From positions 42,242,001 through 42,306,000 of the forward strand of contig JAFFJZ010000002.1 of NCBI GenBank assembly GCA_018340375.1: a DNA stretch of 64,000 bases, written 5' to 3'. Positions 45,121 to 57,048 of the stretch are shown piece after piece. Each line of letters begins with the position of its first letter. The first letter of the stretch is position 1. A program made the position numbers and the translations under genes. The notes beneath the pieces are model-generated. The model was not told the DNA's origin. It saw nothing but the letters and a program-made list of their open reading frames with translations, and ran no database searches. The stretch comes from Gonatopus flavifemur. Its lineage: Eukaryota; Arthropoda; Insecta; Hymenoptera; Dryinidae.

Positions 45121-47350
45121 GCGCACTACTATTCAGTTGCTGCTGTTGCATTTTTCTTTATTCTCTTTCTCTTATTCCTTCGTAGAAGAAAAATTATTGG
45201 GGAGTCACTCATAAAATGTTTCTTCGGAGGATCATTGGAAACATCGTTAGCGATCGATTAGGTTGTGGTAGTTTCATAATTCACGTAGCGTATCGTAATA
45301 AATTACTTCTTTTACCGATGGAATTTTATTTGCTCTCGATAAAATTGATACGTTTTATACGTGATTATGTTTTTACTTTGTTTCATGTATAATTATATTT
45401 TCTGCGTCTCGTGCGATTGAAAATGTGAACATTTCACGTTTGACTCGATTGACAAATTTCCAAAGTATCTCTGGAAAATTGCTAGAATAGAAATAATGGG
45501 TCCTCGCTCTTCCTTTTAGAACGAATCTGTCCTCCCTGCTCTTCATCGCGATTCTGAGAGGATCGTTAAGGACCGGGAGGAAGAATTTCATGAAGTATAT
45601 ATCATTTTGAAAATTTTTCCACTCGTGGAAGGGCAGAGTAGACAAGGAAAATGTGTTTTCAAGTTACAGGCATTCTGCCACAAAATATCAAATGGGAGAG
45701 TAACAATCGATACTCTAGAGTTTAGGATGTCTCGAATGGGATTTAAATTTTGAACGAAATTAGTCTGTGTAACCTCTTTTTGTCCTGTACGATGAACAAA
45801 AGCAATTCAAGAAGAGGATAAAAGGATACACAAATAGTCCCTCCACAAATAACACTTAAATAAACTTGAATTGAGTAAAGAAGAGCTTGCATACAAAATA
45901 ATACTGATTATTTGTCATTCTTCTCTTTAAAATGTAATCATTCATTCGAGACAGATGTTTCTAACTTTTTGTACCACTTTATCGATGCTTTTAATCGTAT
46001 AATAAATAAAAGACGTAGATTTTACATATTTTTCAGGTCACTCACCGTATTTTTTTGCTTCTCTTTCAAAGTGATAATATGTTTGTATCCAGCAGATGAT
46101 ACATATGTGTAATAATATTCATAAAAGATCTGAGAAACGAAATTTCGTTTTACGTCGTAACGAAAAAAACAACATATGATTGTAACTTTGTTATAATCAT
46201 ATTCCGTCTTCCCGTTTATTCATGATATGACATATTATTGTTCATTTATGAATGATTACTTATGCTCCATTACCGAGTAAAAATATTATGTAATATGATG
46301 GATTTTCATTAAAAAATCTCATAGAGTATATAAATGCAAAACAATCATCAGTTATTATTATTTTATTAGTTTTTTACATCTACTCGTAATTATATGAATT
46401 ATAATAAATTTATATTATTCATAAAAAGATTTCGTATGGTGTGTAAAAGTTGATAAATTTAATAAAGAATCCATTCAATGATTATTCGAAGAACACAGTT
46501 ACTGGAAATTTTGGCATGATATATTTCGAAGAATCGTTTGTTTGAATAACGGTTCATAGCATTCGATAATAAGAGCAAATTTGAAATCACTGGTCTTTTC
46601 ACGGATTGTTATATGATATGATGTAGAAACATAAATATGTTCTTTTATTCCACTCCAACCTGCTTTGACTGGAAAACCAATCGTATGCTCAATATCAATC
46701 ATCCAGCATAAAAGTCAGTTAAAAACTTGATATCTGAGGAATAATTCATGTAGAAAAATCTCCGGAATTGTACATCATTTATATACAAACTATATCGAAC
46801 TATATAAAAATTATATATAATTTTTGAGAATTTTTTCAAACGGGAACGCAATTTTTGGACTCATTTTTGATTTATTATAAAAAATTGATTCCCACATAAT
46901 AAATTCATTTGAAGAATTTCAGGTGACAATTTTGAATTGAGAGAAAAAATGTCAAATCACCCCCGATGAAGACAAAGGAATATTTAGTTAATTCAATGAA
47001 ATCCTTCACTGTACCAATAACAATTTCATTAAATCGATGAAATGTGTTTCCTAACAAATGGATGGTGATCACATGAATTAAAAATTCTATTGAATTCGTC
47101 ACTATGAGAAGATGCGTTTTTAAGATCAGAAGGATGTGCTTTCCAATGTATTCACATAGAGAAGAAATTTCTGTTATAAGGAAACCCGATGATGCCATAC
47201 TATCGTGTTATGTCTTGAATCCGGTATGTTATGTTGCACAGAGGCGGGTGGATTGCGCACGCTGTAGATTTTTCGGATGATGCAAGAATCGAATCTAGAT
47301 GACATCAGTAAACCAGTAAATCGATGTTTCGTGTCATAAAATTCAGAGTT
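45121..47350. other. No gene recognised; one AATTATATATAA-word piece
   Basis: AT-rich DNA. A relative of the elements at 14230 and 14606 lies at about 46760-46870. The 97-codon minus-strand frame at 46905-47198 has no domain I can name. Confidence 0.4.
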
Positions 47351-47812
47351 CTTATGAACAAAGAAAAAGTATAATAAAAAAAACGTCGCATTTCGAGAAG
47401 AATGTTATTTTGAATATATTAACAATAAGAACATTTTCAATGAATACTTCAACCATCAACATGTAACGATCACTTCATTTGAATAATATGTATTTCATTG
47501 GAGTGAAGGAATTTGTTGATTTTTTGCATTGTATTTGAATCTTTATTACCTTATGTTATTCATAATATTTTGAAGACTTTCTTATGAACAAAGAAAAAGT
47601 ATAATAAAAAAAAACGTCGCATTTCGAGCAGAATGTTATTTTGAATATATTAACAATAAGAAACATTTTCAATAAATACTTCAACCATTAACATGTAACG
47701 ATCACTTCATTTGAATAATATGTATTTCATTGGAGTGAAGGAATTTGTTGATTTTTTGCATTGTATTTGAATCTTTATTACCTGATATTATTCATAATAT
47801 TTTGAGGACTTT
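47351..47812. repeat. Tandem duplication of a 230-bp unit
   Basis: Copy 1 is 47351-47580 and copy 2 is 47581-47812, directly abutting. Both start CTTATGAACAAAGAAAAAGT and end near TTCATAATATTTTGAAGACT or its one-base variant. Differences are few: single substitutions and 1-bp length changes in A runs. The duplication is therefore fairly recent. No coding content. Confidence 0.9.
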
Positions 47813-47978
47813 AATGAACAATACCATACCATCGTGGTAATTGAATTGAACCACAAATGGTTTTTCTTAAATTTGTCAGATTAATATTGTGTTTAATTGA
47901 TAATTATGTTACATTATTTTCCTGCAAGGACAAAATTTTGTATTAAATGTTTCTTTTTTCTATAATTGATAGTTTCAA

Positions 47979-48166
47979 TGTTGGCGAAGTTTGGATCGTT
48001 TATCGAGATGAATTAGTAATTGAAAAACGAAATACTCAATAATTGAATAATTAAATGCTTGCAGTTTCAAGGAGTTCATTTGAGAAGATAAACACCGATG
48101 GTTTATTAGATTTTGTGAGTTTGAATTTTTGTTTCGTTTTTATGAACGATTCAAACTTCGAGAACA
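47979..48166. mobile_element. Uninterrupted relative of the element at 40411-41580
   Basis: Starts TGTTGGCGAAGTTTGGATCG and ends CGATTCAAACTTCGAGAACA, imperfect inverted repeats, 188 bp in total. At the position where the other copy carries the CCCTAG element this one reads TTTTTATGAACG. Confidence 0.6.
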
Positions 48167-49133
48167 TCAGTTTCACATTCTGAAGACTATTTGACAGATG
48201 TTGAGTAACCAAAATTATGATATGAAAACAGGCTTCTTCGAGACTATTCAAGATTAGCTTGAATGATAAGAACAGTTCATTGTAAATCGAATGTTTCAAA
48301 CAACAGAAGTCTTTGATAACTTTTGGTTATTTGTGGTATCTGAGAAATGAATAGAATAAGTCCAATTCGGCATTTGCGTGCTAGAGAATATAATTGAAAG
48401 ATCGATATTTCTGCCACAGAATTTATATCCCTCAATAAATTCATTTTCCTGAGATAAACTTAATTTCCAAGACCGAAGATATTTAAAGACGCAAATAACA
48501 GAGAAAGAATGGAAAATTGAACGGAGAGAGGACAACAAGTGAAATAATTGGGCTATTCTGAGTGGATATAAAATAAGAGTGGAAACGTGAGTTCTCCAAC
48601 TTACGTCGAAACCATCAGATAACCGGTTACATTGACGCCACGTGACGAAATGAACAGGACATCCATAATTACATAAAGCGTTGAAAAGCGTTCAGAAAAA
48701 GGGATGAAAAATTCATTTTTAACCATGGATCATTGTGATGTACAACGTGAATGGTGTATCAGAATTTGTGGACCAGATTTTACAGGTGTATTCTGAAGCC
48801 AAAATGCAACAACTTTTCTGTTTGATAAAATTCAAGTTGGGGATAAATTTTTTAGATATGAACTTGTTTTAGATTTTTCCTTCAAATCCAAACCATCCAA
48901 AAGTCCTGGGTGTCACATGCTTGAGCTTGAAATCATTTGCTGGATTGAACAACGACGGATTTCTCACAAAAAATGGAACTATTCTGTCATTCTTTGTTTC
49001 AGGATTGATGTTAATTTGAGGCTGTTGAATTCTGATTGACTGGAAGCTCAAAAATTCCAAATAAATATAACTTCGAATGGAATGATGATAAGATACTCTG
49101 ATACTTTTCAGAAATCTGTCGTTTTGAAACATA
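48167..49133. other. No gene recognised
   Basis: AT-rich DNA with short chance frames. Confidence 0.45.
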
Positions 49134-49310
49134 CACGCAAAAAATATATTTCAAAAAAGCCCATAATTTATTGTGAATCAGCGCCAATCTGTGATCTGTG
49201 TCATTATGGTACTTTTAGAAATAAATTCAGGTGAATAACTTTATCCGTCACAGACTGGCGCTGATCTTCAATAAATTATGGAACTTTGCAACATATTCGT
49301 TCTCCCCGTG
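49134..49310. mobile_element. GTACCATAATTTATGG family, copy 3 (diverged)
   Basis: Starts CACGCAAAAAATATATTTC and ends ATATTCGTTCTCCCCGTG, with TA on both sides (49132-49133, 49311-49312). CCATAATTTATTGTGAATCA near 49160 pairs with CAATAAATTATGG near 49269, and CAGCGCCAATCTGTGA pairs with TCACAGACTGGCGCTG. Same general plan as 7768-7939 and 24460-24726 but drifted and near-palindromic. Confidence 0.65.
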
Positions 49311-49312
49311 TA

Positions 49313-50280
49313 AAATCGAATGGTGTTAAGCTCAAATGTGTATCCCATGCTGCTTCTGAAATATTGGGATTTGGAAAAAAATGTCAAAATACTCATATCT
49401 TAAAAACTAAGCCTCAAATCAAATTTGACCATGTAGAAGAATTGTTACATTTTGGCTGCAGAAGAGATCTGTAAGTTCCAGTCCACGAATTCTGATACAC
49501 CCTGTATATTTCACTTTCAAAATTATGCATAATTTATATTCAATTTGATATTGTTTATGTATAAATTATATAGAAGGTGATTCAAAATGTCCATGCAATA
49601 TTTTACACACGGATTCTTCTGGAATTTAAATTATTTTTTTACCGAGGCAAATTTCGATCTGAGCTATAGATTCTGAGATTAAGCATCTTGTAATTTTTTG
49701 GAAAATCCAAATATCTCAGGTGTACTGCATATTGGACATTGGAATCCAACACCATTCTCCAAGCCAGATCACGGGGTATCCCTGGAAACAACAAATTAAC
49801 AAAATTGAATCAAATGTCAAATTTTATGAAAAATCCGTGTACAATTTTGTAAAAATCATATCCAATTCTGAAGATTTTTCCACTCTGCTGATAATGGGGA
49901 ATATTCGAAGGTATTGATAGTTGATATAATAGTTAATATAATAGTCAAAATAAATTCGGCAAATTTTTCAAAATAAAAGATATGAATACTATCATATATT
50001 GCCCATTATTCCTGATTGTCAATATGATTATTTCAATTCTTCATTTTAGAAAGTCTTTCTTAGGTTTTATTTGAAAAGTATCCAATATCATTCCATCGTA
50101 ATTTACAAATCTCAGTTGGTAACTTTTATCGTCGATCACTTATTAATAAATCGAACACATGTTTTCATCATAAAAGGAACATTCAAAACTGATAAGATTG
50201 AAATTCACTTTCACATTGGAACGTTAATGTAAGAATATTCTATTTTTCATTCCACAAATTTGCAACTATAAGTCAATACG
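49313..50280. other. No gene recognised
   Basis: AT-rich DNA with a weak AATTATAT-word piece near 49500-49575. No supported gene. Confidence 0.4.
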
Positions 50281-50282
50281 TA

Positions 50283-51583
50283 TTAGGAGTACAAATTAGT
50301 TCGGTCCGGTTTGAAAAGATGACTCTCGCTCTCATGAATGTTTCATAGTCACAACCGATTTCAATTGTTTCAGAGGGGTTAGACAACTGTGAATAATAGT
50401 CAGTTGATATCACTCCTCCGAGTTCCTTCTAGAATCCAGATTTTTACTCAGTGAAGTATGTCAAATTTCGTTTTAACTAAGCAGCATTTGCGGGAGGTGC
50501 TGTTTTCCGTTTTAATTGGAAAAAAAGTGTAGCTGAAGCCCATCGAATGCTTGTGGAAGTTTATGGGGATAATGGTCCAACTGATAAATCATGTAGGGAA
50601 TGGTTTCGACGTTTTAAGAATGGCGATTTCAGTGGCGAAGACAAGCCTCACTCGGGACAACCACAAAAATTCGAAAACGAGGAATCGGAGGCTTTACTCG
50701 ACGAAGATCCGAGTCAAACGCAACAGGAGCTCGCGGAATCATTAGGAGTTACGCAACAAGCAGTTTTCGTACGATTACGATCCATGGGCATGATTCAAAA
50801 GCAAGGCAATTGGGTGCCTTATGACTCGAAGCCTAGAGACATTGAACGGCGATTTTTCACTTGCGAGCAGCTGATTCAAAGATAACGAAGAAACGGGTTC
50901 TTACATCGGATTGTGACAGGAGATGAGAAATGGATATTCTACGATAACCCCAAGAAAAGAAAATATTATGCTATGCCCGGTCAATCGTTGCCATCGACTT
51001 CAACATCGACACCAAAGAGAAATATTCATGGTTCAAAGATCATGCTGTGTATCTGGTGGGACCAAAAGGGTGTTATATACTATGAGTCGCTAAAACCTGG
51101 TGATTCTATTACGGGTGATCGGTATAGGCTACAATTGATTCGTTTGAGTCGTGCGTTACGAGAAAAACGTCCTGAATACAAGGAAAGACGTGACAAAGTT
51201 ATTCTTTTACACGATAACGCTCGGCCTCGTGTCGCAAAAGTAGTGAAAAATTATCTGGAAACGTTGAAGTGGGATATTCTACCGCACCCGCCGTACTCGC
51301 CGGACATTGCTCCTTCCGATTACTGGTTATTCCGACAGATACAGCACGATTTGGCAGGCCATCGGTTCACTTCGTTCGAAGAAATCGAAAATTGGCTCCT
51401 AACTTGGATTGCCTCGAAAGACGAGACGTTTTTCCAGAACGAGATTCGAAAATTACCCGAAAGATGGGAAAAAGTGATAGCCAGCGATGGACAATACTTT
51501 GATTAATTTGATAATTCACGTTCTTCTGAAACAAACGCATCTTTAACTGTAAAAAAACAGACCGAATTAATTTGTACTCCCAA
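50283..51583 (+). mobile_element. mariner-family DNA transposon, 1.3 kb, inactive
   Basis: Inverted terminal repeats of about 30 bp: TTAGGAGTACAAATTA at the left and the complement of TTAATTTGTACTCCCAA at the right, with a few mismatches. The dinucleotide TA flanks both ends (50281-50282, 51584-51585), the Tc1/mariner target duplication. Length is typical of full-length mariner elements. It encodes a transposase broken by one frameshift and one stop codon. The encoded protein looks most like the mellifera-type mariners, but this subfamily call is tentative. Base composition is clearly more GC-rich than its surroundings. Confidence 0.95.
50458..51506 (+). pseudogene. mariner transposase, broken by a frameshift and a nonsense codon
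   Basis: The ATG at 50458 opens MSNFVLTKQHLREV, the usual mariner start. An A-run at 50520-50526 lacks one base relative to a continuous frame, shifting phase. The frame then continues from SVAEAHRMLVEVYGDN through an N-terminal helix-turn-helix (QQELAESLGVTQQAVFVRL). A TAA at 50883-50885 follows CEQLIQR; the same frame resumes and ends at 51506. Catalytic D,D34D residues are present: VTGDEKW, LLHDNARP and APSDYWLF, with 34 residues between the second and third Asp. WVPHEL appears as WVPYDSK. Total about 350 codons, the family's normal size. Likely cannot be translated intact. Confidence 0.93.
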
Positions 51584-51585
51584 TA

Positions 51586-53141
51586 GTAATGTTGATTCGT
51601 CATAAGTTAATGTTCATGAAATGGGATTCAAATTTGTAGGTCATCTACAACCACTCAAAATATGGATCCCTGAATTTTTATTTCAACTCTTATTTTTCAC
51701 TCTCATCTTGTTCTACTCTATAATTTCAAAAATAAAATCGAGAAATATTTATATTTGCAAGAATTATAAATTGAGAAAGCCATCGAGTCTCACAGATCCG
51801 GGGAAAAACCCAAGATAAAAGAGCAAACATGGGATCTAAAGAGAAATAGATATTGAAGTGAAATAATTCTGCTATTTTCATCAGTATTGAAAGAGAATGA
51901 AAACCCGAGTTACGTAAGTATTGTAAATGTCGCCTAACAACGTATTTTACTGATGCGACGTGACAAAATCAATGACAAAATCTTTGCTTTTATGTAAAAT
52001 GAAAAAATTCGTACAGAGGAATAAAAGAACCACTTTCATTTGGAAATGATCGGTTCCTGTGCAACAACGAATGTTAATTTTCTCGAAACCTTTTGTAAAT
52101 AATATCTACATAGTAAGTATTTTCAAGTATCGATAATTGGAGCGATTACAATTCCGAGGATATAAAACGTCATTTTCACATAGTTTATTATTCCAGGTTG
52201 TCGTGAAATTGATTCTCGTAACACGTGTTGTGAAAATATGAAATCGATAGACGAGACGTACGCAAATCGCGGGTTTCTCGTGGCTTAATTTGATTCACGC
52301 GAACAAAAACAAATCGTATCTTATTTGCTGAAGAAAAATGCAGTACCTATCGTTTATAGAGAGAAAAAAAAGCAAAAACAAATAATTCCGTCGTTACGAG
52401 AAAAATAAATATTTCGTGGAAGTATTTATAGTGATCTATCATTATAAGCCAATGTTTAACATCCAGGTGGCAACGTTTGCTTCAGCTGTCGCATGTAGTA
52501 GCACTCGAGGACCTTATAAGGGATTACTATGGCTTACTCTGCGGACAATTCCTAATGAATTATAGTAAAATCAATTATCGTCATTGCATCGTCTGTATCT
52601 GATACAATGGATTATATACTTATTTTTGATACCTTATTTGTATTTTCTGCTGTCATATCGATAGCCCAATCATTTTTTTGATTCATTCCACAGCAAACTG
52701 CGTGTCGCTTCTTCCACGTGGATATTTTCAATGTCAAAAAAGTTCAATCGACAATTACTATTTTTTCTCTCTGACATTTATTGAAAGTTGAAATATTTTG
52801 GATTGAAGATAACAAAGATTGAGAGAACGAAAAAATCAGTATATACGATCAAAAATCATACTATTCATACTTCCCAAATACGTGGAAAAAATGCTTTGGC
52901 TGAGGAGTTTGAACACTTTCGAAGAATTTGAATGCTCTTTGATTCTCATTATCCATTTTTCTTCGAAGACAAATAAATTGTAGCGAAAGGAAGTTCATTG
53001 TTTTCTCCATACATATTTTTTTTATTACAAGCTGAATTTAATCCCACGATGAACAAAGTTCCTTTCGAATAATTTATATCAGAAATTCGTCTTTCTTACG
53101 GCAGTTCATTGACAGAGTCTAATATTTGTCTAGTATGAGGT
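51586..53141. other. No gene recognised
   Basis: AT-rich DNA; no domain or repeat that I can support. Confidence 0.45.
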
Positions 53142-53330
53142 GTGAAGTTTTATTCTACTACTCAATACAGTCTGAACATGACTGCTATTACTACTTATCT
53201 TCCGTTGATACATACTTTGCATCGGGATGTAGAACACATTATTTTAAGAGGATTTAGAACTGGCGACTCCAAGAGGGCTTTGAATGTTTATGAAAAGTTA
53301 ACCACAGTTTACAGAGCGTTGGAATTATAA
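53142..53330 (+). CDS. Short frame of 62 codons, unknown
   Basis: The peptide contains LPLIHTLHRDVEHIILRGF and GDSKRALNVYEKLTTVYRAL, a more protein-like, helix-compatible composition than neighbouring frames. I recognise no family. It could be a single exon or a decayed coding remnant. A weak acceptor-like TTTGTCTAG ends near 53134. Confidence 0.15.
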   Translation: MKFYSTTQYSLNMTAITTYLPLIHTLHRDVEHIILRGFRTGDSKRALNVYEKLTTVYRALEL

Positions 53331-54208
53331 ATTCCTTGAATGCATACAGTATTCGAGTTATATACAATAATTATAACCGAAAAGATCCGCTACTAAAACT
53401 TTGAACCCATAGTTTCCCATTAAGATTGAAATATCATTTTAATACAACGAAATCAGTATAAAACATTCTCGTACGTACGTGGTACACTTATTGCATTATA
53501 TCCTTTCGATAATCTTCTTCCTTTCTCGAATCAACGTCAAACTGCTCTTCCAATAATCGTCTAGCAGATACATCATCTATGTCATAACAATAATACCATC
53601 GATCATTGTTCATGTTACATACCGGTACATCGGTGTGGGTTTCCCACATATGAATCTACAATGAAAAGTAATATATAAATTGTTCGCATATCGTACGTTG
53701 CCCGAATAACAATTACGTGTTCTTTGCTCGGTTCTGTTATTGCGCTTATCCATGTCTCATGATCTTATACTCCGAACGATCGATCGGTCAATTGGTGAGT
53801 TTGATACTCACATACTTGAAAACAAAAACGGATATGCAATCAAAGCACGTACGAAAAATATGTGTTTGTATAATATAATATAATATATAACGTCATTGTG
53901 ATCGACGGAGGGATTAAACCATCCCAGTTATTGCATAAACAACAAATCTTTATTTGCCACGCGATGTCCTTATATGTTCCGCAGTTAAAATATTGTTTCT
54001 ATCATTGAAATTATTTGTAGGTTCATCGATTCTCTTGTTCTATATAATTCTTTATGAATAAGTAATTGGACGTTGAGATGCGTTTAATTTTTTGTGAATA
54101 CATCTTGCATCATTCTCATATCATATCATCTCATCCTGTACAGTCTCACATAGTTTTTGATCACAACTCTCGATGGGGCGATATTTTCGGTTCGGGGTCT
54201 AAAAACAC
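53331..54208. other. No gene recognised
   Basis: AT-rich DNA with a short TATAATATAATATAATATATA tract near 53869-53888. Confidence 0.4.
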
Positions 54209-54721
54209 TTGAGTAAGTTGTGTCGTGATTTTGCTTTCGACCTAAAGTTTTACAGCGGCAACGGAACACCATCATGGCTGGTTTCCATCTCCATCTACAT
54301 CATACATATGTTTAGCGCGTATACGTATATACAAAGAGGAGCGATGCATTTTGGCCTCCTCTCGGTTCAACGAGGGTCATTCCTGAGTCATAGACCGGAC
54401 GCCCGCCAGAACTCTGTTCAAGCTAGCGTTGCTCTTCCACATCAGCTTACCCTTCCTCCTTCTTTTCCTTCTCTCTGCCTAACCCACTCTATTCTTTCTC
54501 TCCCTCTCTTTGGTCTTCCAGAAATTTCGATGACGAATTCTCGATTTGGTTACACAGATGTATCTAACACAAAGATCAATTGCTGTCGCCGCTGCGGTTG
54601 CTGCACCACCAATACTATCCTCAACGTTGTTCGTTTTTTTACTCCTCTTCTTTCTTTCTTTCTTTCTTTCTTTCTTTCCCTCTTATGCCACGCAGTTCTC
54701 GAAGACAACCATGAACTTTAG
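54209..54721 (+). other. GC/CT-rich patch with a 170-codon frame and a (TTTC)n tract
   Basis: A GC-richer block at 54330-54620 (including a GGACGCCCGCCAGAAC stretch) runs into CT-rich sequence and then a (TTTC)n microsatellite at about 54647-54678. The open frame's C-terminus is simply the translated tract (LLSFFLSFFLSLL), and the rest has no family likeness, so I do not call a gene. It may be a promoter or 5' exon region of an unseen gene. Confidence 0.2.
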
Positions 54722-55889
54722 GATCAGAATCTTAAGATCTGGGCAGAACAATTCTCCCTATATCACGAAATTAATATCTGAACATCTTTCTATTTATCGA
54801 TCGAATTTCATGTAGCAAACTCAAACCTGTTCAGTATTGTAATGTTTTAGACGGAGTTGCGAGTTATAAATTCATAAGTTGATCATTATGTACGGTAAAT
54901 TAACAACTTTCGTTATATTCCTGAAACCTGTTGTCACAAACTTGGGACTTTGTAATATGATTTGCAGGAAAGTTACGTTGTTTAGAACAGTGGATTGATG
55001 TGTTCTTTTTTGTTCTCAATATTTGCACATTTACTTGATTATTGATTTATTCAATACTATCCATTATTTTCAGTAAAGAATGAATGATTTTTCTATCTGT
55101 CAGGGTTTTTTTGTTCCATTTTGTCGCGGTTTTTAACAATTTAGAATAAAATCAAACAAAATTTCACTTCTTCTAATCAGATCTTATTCTTTAGACAGTC
55201 AAAAGTAGACCTGTGGATTGTTGATTATTTAAGAGAAGTTTTTCAACAATACAGTAAGTATCTTGAAAAATTGACTAATTTTATTTCGTGGAATTATTGG
55301 AAATTGTTTAAAATTCAGTGCTTGTCATTGAATGTTCTTGAACCACCACTATATGACGTCAAACGAGATTCAGGATGCAACTGAATGTACTTTGTGGTAA
55401 ATATTCGTTATGTAATCGCCAACGTGATGCATGCAATTTTATACACAATATTCAACTCGAAACTGTCTCAAGATGATTCATTGATTTTTCTGGTTATGAT
55501 ATATTTTGAAAGTTGGACATATTGCAAAAACAAACGCAAGATCATGATTTACGAAATATCATCAGAACTTCTCTCTCAGAATTCAATCAATTCGTGGTGA
55601 AAAATGAATGAAACATGGCAGAGGAATAAATTTTATTCAGAATTAATTAAATATCTATTATAAATCATACGATGTATTTTATCTTGACAGAGTAGATGAC
55701 TTGATTAGTCATCCATTCTTAAGACTTCGGAATGAAAACGAATAATTTTTGATGCTCATATAGTCCAGTATGTCGTAAGAATGGTTCTTGAATGTTTCAC
55801 AGCGACGATATATCTCATAATAATTATTATAATACTATGTTATGGGAATTTATGTACCGCAGTGATATAAAAACAAAAATTCACTTTGC
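54722..55889. other. No gene recognised
   Basis: AT-rich DNA with no supported gene or repeat. Confidence 0.4.
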
Positions 55890-56310
55890 CGTAACAGAAA
55901 ACTTTCTGCTCTGCCAGCACACCATTTACTATCGCTCCCACTTCATCAACTATGACAGCGATTTTTTAGCTGTGGCTGTAAAGAATGTAGACTCTTCCAG
56001 CAAAATTTGTTTGTTATTCTGTATATAATACTGGAAATTTTGTTAGTCCAGGGAAAAATTTGCTGGTCAAGTTAATCATGTTGCTCTCTTAGCAACCCAA
56101 GTAAAAATGTTCATTTCGGCTTCGCCAAACAGGACTGGTGCAGACATGATGCATTCTTCTGCGGTATTGTTGCGGACGTGATGTGCCCGCACTGGATCTG
56201 CAACAGTACCGCACAAAAATGCAACACGTCTGCATCAGTCCCGTTTGGCGAACCGAAATTAACATTTTTACTAGGGAATTCGGTTAGCTGTGACAGCGAG
56301 CACGGAGAAA
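55890..56310. repeat. TTGCT/GCTGTGACAGC-word element split by a hairpin element
   Basis: Contains GACAGCGATTTTTTAGCTG, CCAGCAAAATTTG and TTGCTCTCTTAGCAA, then the insert at 56096-56276, then GGTTAGCTGTGACAGC. Matches 23110-23290 in reverse orientation. AGCACGGAGAAAAG at 56301-56314 looks like the start of a type 1 terminus. Confidence 0.5.
56096..56276. mobile_element. Near-perfect hairpin CCC...GGG element (181 bp)
   Basis: Starts CCCAAGTAAAAATGTTCATT and ends TTAACATTTTTACTAGGG, with AA on both sides (56094-56095, 56277-56278). Inner GGCTTCGCCAAACAGGACTG pairs with CAGTCCCGTTTGGCG. Removing it with one AA restores TTAGCAATTCGGTTAGCTG, which aligns with the uninterrupted CAGCAATCCAGTTAGCTG (complement of 23209-23226). 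The boundaries are therefore firm. Confidence 0.8.
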
Positions 56311-56564
56311 AGAGATCTCCACAAAATATTAAATTTCGCTGACATACGTAGCACAGCTGCTCCTGATATGTGACATAGTGAATTATTACGTCGCATTTTA
56401 ATTTCTAGGCACAAAGGATTGAAATTCAGGGATGGAAATTATGTGGTATAACGATTTGGAATACTTCACAACCCATTATCAGAAAATCACATAGCTCATC
56501 CTACTGCGAATGTATTAAAAAGATTTTTTGTATATTAAATAGTGGAGTCTACTGTTTTTCAAAG

Positions 56565-56680
56565 AGACACTTTTTTGCCTGGATTTTTAGCTAGGTTAGC
56601 AAAAGCATTCGCTATTCTATATATAATACCTCGATTTGCTGAGTCAGTAAATGTTCTCCTCTCTGTACAAATCAATTAAT
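56565..56680. repeat. TTGCT-family fragment
   Basis: Contains CTAGGTTAGCAAAAGCATTC, ATATAATACCTCGATTTGCTG and AAATGTTCTCCTCTCTGTA, matching 23120-23190 in reverse orientation and 61390-61445 directly. Confidence 0.5.
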
Positions 56681-56785
56681 TATTCTACTCGAGTAACAAC
56701 CCACACAGCATGAAATTTCAAAATGTACTGTCAAGAATTTAGAATGATTTTTCTGAATTCCCATTGAATTCTTTCATGGACTCTT

Positions 56786-57048
56786 TCTGAACGGCAGAAG
56801 AAGAAATCTATTCTTTATTTCTCTTTTCTCAAATGATTCTATTCCTAAATATCTCTATTCTTGAATAAGTCTATTCCCAAATATGACTAATCTTAGATAT
56901 CTCTATTCTTTTACATATAAAACAAAAAACATGTATATCTAATCAATATTGAAGAGAATAGAGATTTGTAAGAATAAAGATATTTAAGAATAAAGTTATT
57001 TGAGAATAAAGAAATAAAGAATGGAGTTCTTGTTCTGCCTTCTGAACT
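56786..57048. repeat. AGAATAAAGATAT-word inverted-repeat element
   Basis: Left part TTCTGAACGGCAGAAGAAGAA pairs with TTCTTGTTCTGCCTTCTGAA at the right. Between them TCTATTCTT/AAGAATAGA and AAATATCTCTATTC/GAATAAAGATATTT words recur in both orientations. Boundaries are imperfect and no clean 2-bp duplication is visible. Confidence 0.5.

Noticed and set aside
54647..54678. Membrane helix encoded by LSFFLSFFLSLL
   Set aside because: This is the translation of a (TTTC)n microsatellite.
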